Shown piece after piece: positions 4,759-6,834 of a stretch of 6,834 bases of DNA; within the stretch, counting starts at the first letter, position 1, and every line of letters starts with the position of its first letter. This DNA comes from Desulfobacteraceae bacterium (GTDB lineage: Bacteria; Desulfobacterota; Desulfobacteria; Desulfobacterales; Desulfobacteraceae): positions 1 to 6,834 of the forward strand of contig JAABSK010000151.1 in the NCBI GenBank assembly GCA_011390435.1, written 5' to 3'. The notes beneath the pieces were generated by a model. The model was not told the DNA's origin and searched no databases. It was given only the letters and a program-made list of their open reading frames with translations. The translations under genes and the position numbers were made by a program.

Positions 4759-6566
4759 TGGTGGCCACAAAATTTGTCAGTGAACGCAATCTGTCGTTTC
4801 TGCTCCACGAGGTGTTTAAGGTTGATGAGCTAACCCGGCACAAGCGGTTTCAGGATCAGAACCGCAAGATGTATGATATGGTTGTAAAAGAAGCCGTCAA
4901 GCTCAGCAAAAATATGCTGCTGCCGGTGTTTGAGGAGATGGATCGCCAGCAGCCGGAACTGGTGGATGGGCAGGTAAGGGTGCATCCGGCCATGCGGGAT
5001 ATCCTGGCGCAATTTGCCGATGGCGGATGGATTACCAGCAACTGGCCTGTGGAAAGCGGCGGTGAAGGCCTGCCCAACATGGTGGCAAGGTTGTGTGACT
5101 ACGTGTTTCAGGCTGCCAATATGAGTGCGTCTGTCTATATCGGACTGACATCCGGAGCGGCTCATCTGATTGAATCCTTTGGCACACCGGAAATGAAAGC
5201 CTGTTATCTGCCCAATATGCTGTCTGGAGTATGGCAGGGCACCATGGCGCTGACCGAACCTGAGGCCGGGTCATCCCTCGGAGATCTGACCACCATGGCC
5301 ACGCCCACTGAAGACGGTCATTATTTGATCAAGGGGCAAAAAATTTTTATATCCGCTGGCGATCATGATGCAGTGGACAACGTGATTCACCTGATGATCT
5401 GCCGGATTGAAGGTGCGCCGCCGGGCGCCAAAGGCATTTCCCTGTTTGTGGTTCCCAAAAAACGTCTGGGGCCGGATGGCACGCTGGTGCCCAATGACCT
5501 GGCCTGTTCCGGGGTATATCACAAACTCGGCTACCGGGGATGTCCCATTGCCCAGCTGAGCATGGGTGATGCCAATGACTGCCATGGCTGGCTGGTGGGT
5601 GAGCCCAACAAAGGCCTGGGATATATGTTCCAGATGATGAACGAAGCACGGGTGGGGGTTGGGGTTTCTGCCACATCCCTGACCAGCGCTGCCTATTATG
5701 CATCTTTGGAATATTCCCGTACCCGTACACAGGGCAGGAAACTTTCTGAAAAAGATCCGTCAAAACCCCAGGTGCCCATTATTGAACACCCGGATATCAA
5801 ACGCATGCTTCTGTTTCAGCGGGCTGTTTCCGAAGGGTGCATCGCCTTGATGCTGCAGTGTACACGGTACATGGATCTTGAAGCAGTATCGGACAAGGCG
5901 GAAAAGGATCAATATACTCTGCTGCTGGATGTATTGACGCCTGTCATGAAATCCTATCCATCTGAAATGGGGATTCTGTCGATCAGTCAGGGGCTTCAGT
6001 GCCTTGGCGGATCCGGGTATTGTGATGATTATCCCCTGGAGCAATTGTTCAGGGACTGCAGAATTCATCCCATCCATGAAGGCACCACCGGTATCCAGGG
6101 AATGGATCTTCTGGGCCGCAAGGTGATGATGAAAAACGGACAGGGACTGGCGCTGGTGTGCAGTGAAGTGGAAAAAGCCGTTTTTGCCGCAGAAAAAATA
6201 GAAGCGCTTAAACCGTTTGCAGCACAGCTGGCAGAACAGATGGAAGACCTGAATGCCGTCACCAGGTTTCTGGCAGGCGTTGCCATGAAAGAAGGGCCTG
6301 AGGCCTTTCTGGCAGATGCTTCGTTGTATCTGGAGTATTTTGGCATTATTGTTATTGCCTGGCAATGGCTGCTTCAGGGAATTGCTGTTCAAGAAGCCCT
6401 GGCAGGCACTGTAAAGAAAAAAGATGTGCAGTTCTATGACGGTAAAATGTTTACATTGCGGTATTTTTATGCCTATGAACTGCCCAAAACCCGGGCTCTG
6501 AAAACCCGGTTGACCAGTACGGATCGAATTACCGTTGAAATGCAGCCGATTCATTTTAATGATTAA
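4758..6566 (+). CDS. Acyl-CoA dehydrogenase, long DmdC/FadE-like type
   Basis: A 602-residue FAD-dependent acyl-CoA dehydrogenase that should form a 2,3-enoyl-CoA and pass electrons to an electron-transfer flavoprotein in the cytosol. It opens with the short extension typical of this subgroup (RNLSFLLHEVFKVDEL, about 10-25). The helical N-domain ends near WPVESGGEGLP. The middle beta-domain starts with MALTEPEAGSS (163-173), which contacts substrate and flavin. The C-domain holds LQCLGGSGYCDDYPLEQLFRD and HEGTTGIQ, in which Glu441 is the expected catalytic base. Residues after about 470 form the extra C-terminal helical domain that makes this subgroup about 600 residues rather than 380. All key residues are present, so it should be active. 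It is apparently transcribed from the sigma-54 promoter at 4630-4645, first in an operon with the gene at 6625. The start may be ATG 4758 or GTG 4761. Chain length or substrate class, including 3-methylmercaptopropionyl-CoA as in true DmdC, cannot be decided. Confidence 0.94.
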   Translation: MVATKFVSERNLSFLLHEVFKVDELTRHKRFQDQNRKMYDMVVKEAVKLSKNMLLPVFEEMDRQQPELVDGQVRVHPAMRDILAQFADGGWITSNWPVESGGEGLPNMVARLCDYVFQAANMSASVYIGLTSGAAHLIESFGTPEMKACYLPNMLSGVWQGTMALTEPEAGSSLGDLTTMATPTEDGHYLIKGQKIFISAGDHDAVDNVIHLMICRIEGAPPGAKGISLFVVPKKRLGPDGTLVPNDLACSGVYHKLGYRGCPIAQLSMGDANDCHGWLVGEPNKGLGYMFQMMNEARVGVGVSATSLTSAAYYASLEYSRTRTQGRKLSEKDPSKPQVPIIEHPDIKRMLLFQRAVSEGCIALMLQCTRYMDLEAVSDKAEKDQYTLLLDVLTPVMKSYPSEMGILSISQGLQCLGGSGYCDDYPLEQLFRDCRIHPIHEGTTGIQGMDLLGRKVMMKNGQGLALVCSEVEKAVFAAEKIEALKPFAAQLAEQMEDLNAVTRFLAGVAMKEGPEAFLADASLYLEYFGIIVIAWQWLLQGIAVQEALAGTVKKKDVQFYDGKMFTLRYFYAYELPKTRALKTRLTSTDRITVEMQPIHFND

Positions 6567-6624
6567 TCCTGCAGCTGAATGGTTGAATAATCGAAAACAC
6601 TTAAACATGAGGAGAATTTAGACC

Positions 6625-6834
6625 ATGGCCCAACAACTTGCCGACAGAAGAGATATTGATTTTGTTCTCTGGGAACAGCTGGAAAGCGAAGAGATTCTGA
6701 AAGATAAGCGGTATGCGGAATTTAACCGTAAAACCTGTGATCTGATCCTGACCGAAGCACGCGCCCTTGCCATCAAAGAGCTGCTTCCCACCATGAAAGA
6801 TGGAGATGAGATCGGTGTCAAACTGGAAAACAAC
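6625..6834 (+). CDS. Second acyl-CoA dehydrogenase, N-terminal part (cut by window end)
   Basis: The first 70 codons of a gene running off the right edge. It starts at ATG 6625, with GAGGAG at 6609-6614 ten bases upstream, 58 bases after the previous stop and with no terminator between, so the two genes are probably co-transcribed. The start MAQQLADRRDIDFVLWEQL, followed by KRYAEFNRK, a segment containing TEARALA, and ELLP, aligns with residues about 7-58 of the upstream dehydrogenase (ERNLSFLLHEVF, KRFQDQNRK, KEAVKLS, LLP). It is therefore a divergent paralogue with the same N-terminal extension. Only this extension and the first helices are visible; the flavin and catalytic motifs lie outside the window, so activity cannot be judged. 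Confidence 0.85.
   Translation, partial: MAQQLADRRDIDFVLWEQLESEEILKDKRYAEFNRKTCDLILTEARALAIKELLPTMKDGDEIGVKLENN

Noticed and set aside
5760..6608. 282-codon frame on the - strand across the acyl-CoA dehydrogenase gene
   Set aside because: It is antisense to a clear enzyme gene, has no recognisable family or ribosome site, and its composition fits a shadow frame.
6567..6624. Separate promoter or terminator between the two acyl-CoA dehydrogenase genes
   Set aside because: No -24/-12 match, no credible -35/-10 pair and no hairpin with a T-run were seen in these 58 bases.
1..6834. Mobile element, CRISPR array, phage or defence genes
   Set aside because: No transposase, integrase, terminal repeats, regularly spaced repeats or tRNA-like folds were seen; coding style is uniform across the window.

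Overview
The window looks like a piece of a fatty-acid or acyl-CoA degradation locus from an anaerobic member of the Desulfobacterota, probably a sulfate reducer of the Desulfobacterales. This assignment is inference. It rests on the mid-GC, GC3-rich coding style, on long acyl-CoA dehydrogenases of the DmdC/FadE type in tandem, on the N-terminal style of the last gene (starting MAQQLADRRDIDF), and on a very large sigma-54 activator with a TPR and GAF input region. No rRNA, tRNA, CRISPR array, insertion sequence or integrase was seen.

Layout: (1) 1-80, the last 25 codons of an unidentified + strand gene, closed by a perfect 15-bp stem terminator (86-132). (2) 133-315, a regulatory gap with an inverted repeat ATATTG-N6-CAATAT, a -24/-12 (sigma-54) promoter and a repeat cluster at the predicted start site. 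It leads into a short-chain dehydrogenase (316-1224) of the type found in the dehydrogenase domain of peroxisomal multifunctional enzyme 2. (3) 1225-1311, a short convergent gap with a hairpin. (4) 1312-4452 on the - strand, a 1046-residue sigma-54 activator. (5) 4453-4757, a 305-base divergent control region. It carries the same ATATTG-N6-CAATAT repeat with identical spacing, a likely sigma-70 promoter for the regulator, and a near-perfect -24/-12 promoter facing right. (6) 4758-6566, a 602-residue acyl-CoA dehydrogenase, followed 58 bases later by the first 70 codons of a second, related acyl-CoA dehydrogenase (6625 to the window end).

How it may work together: the regulator gene is flanked by two outward transcription units, each with a -24/-12 promoter and each with the same inverted repeat roughly 108 or 148 bases upstream of the predicted start. 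The simplest reading is a self-contained local regulon. The activator binds both repeats and switches on the SDR gene and the acyl-CoA dehydrogenase operon. The repeat by its own gene overlaps the -35 of its own promoter, so it may also limit its own synthesis. The enzymes fit two oxidative steps of beta-oxidation: acyl-CoA to 2-enoyl-CoA, and 3-hydroxyacyl-CoA to 3-ketoacyl-CoA. The substrate cannot be read from the sequence.
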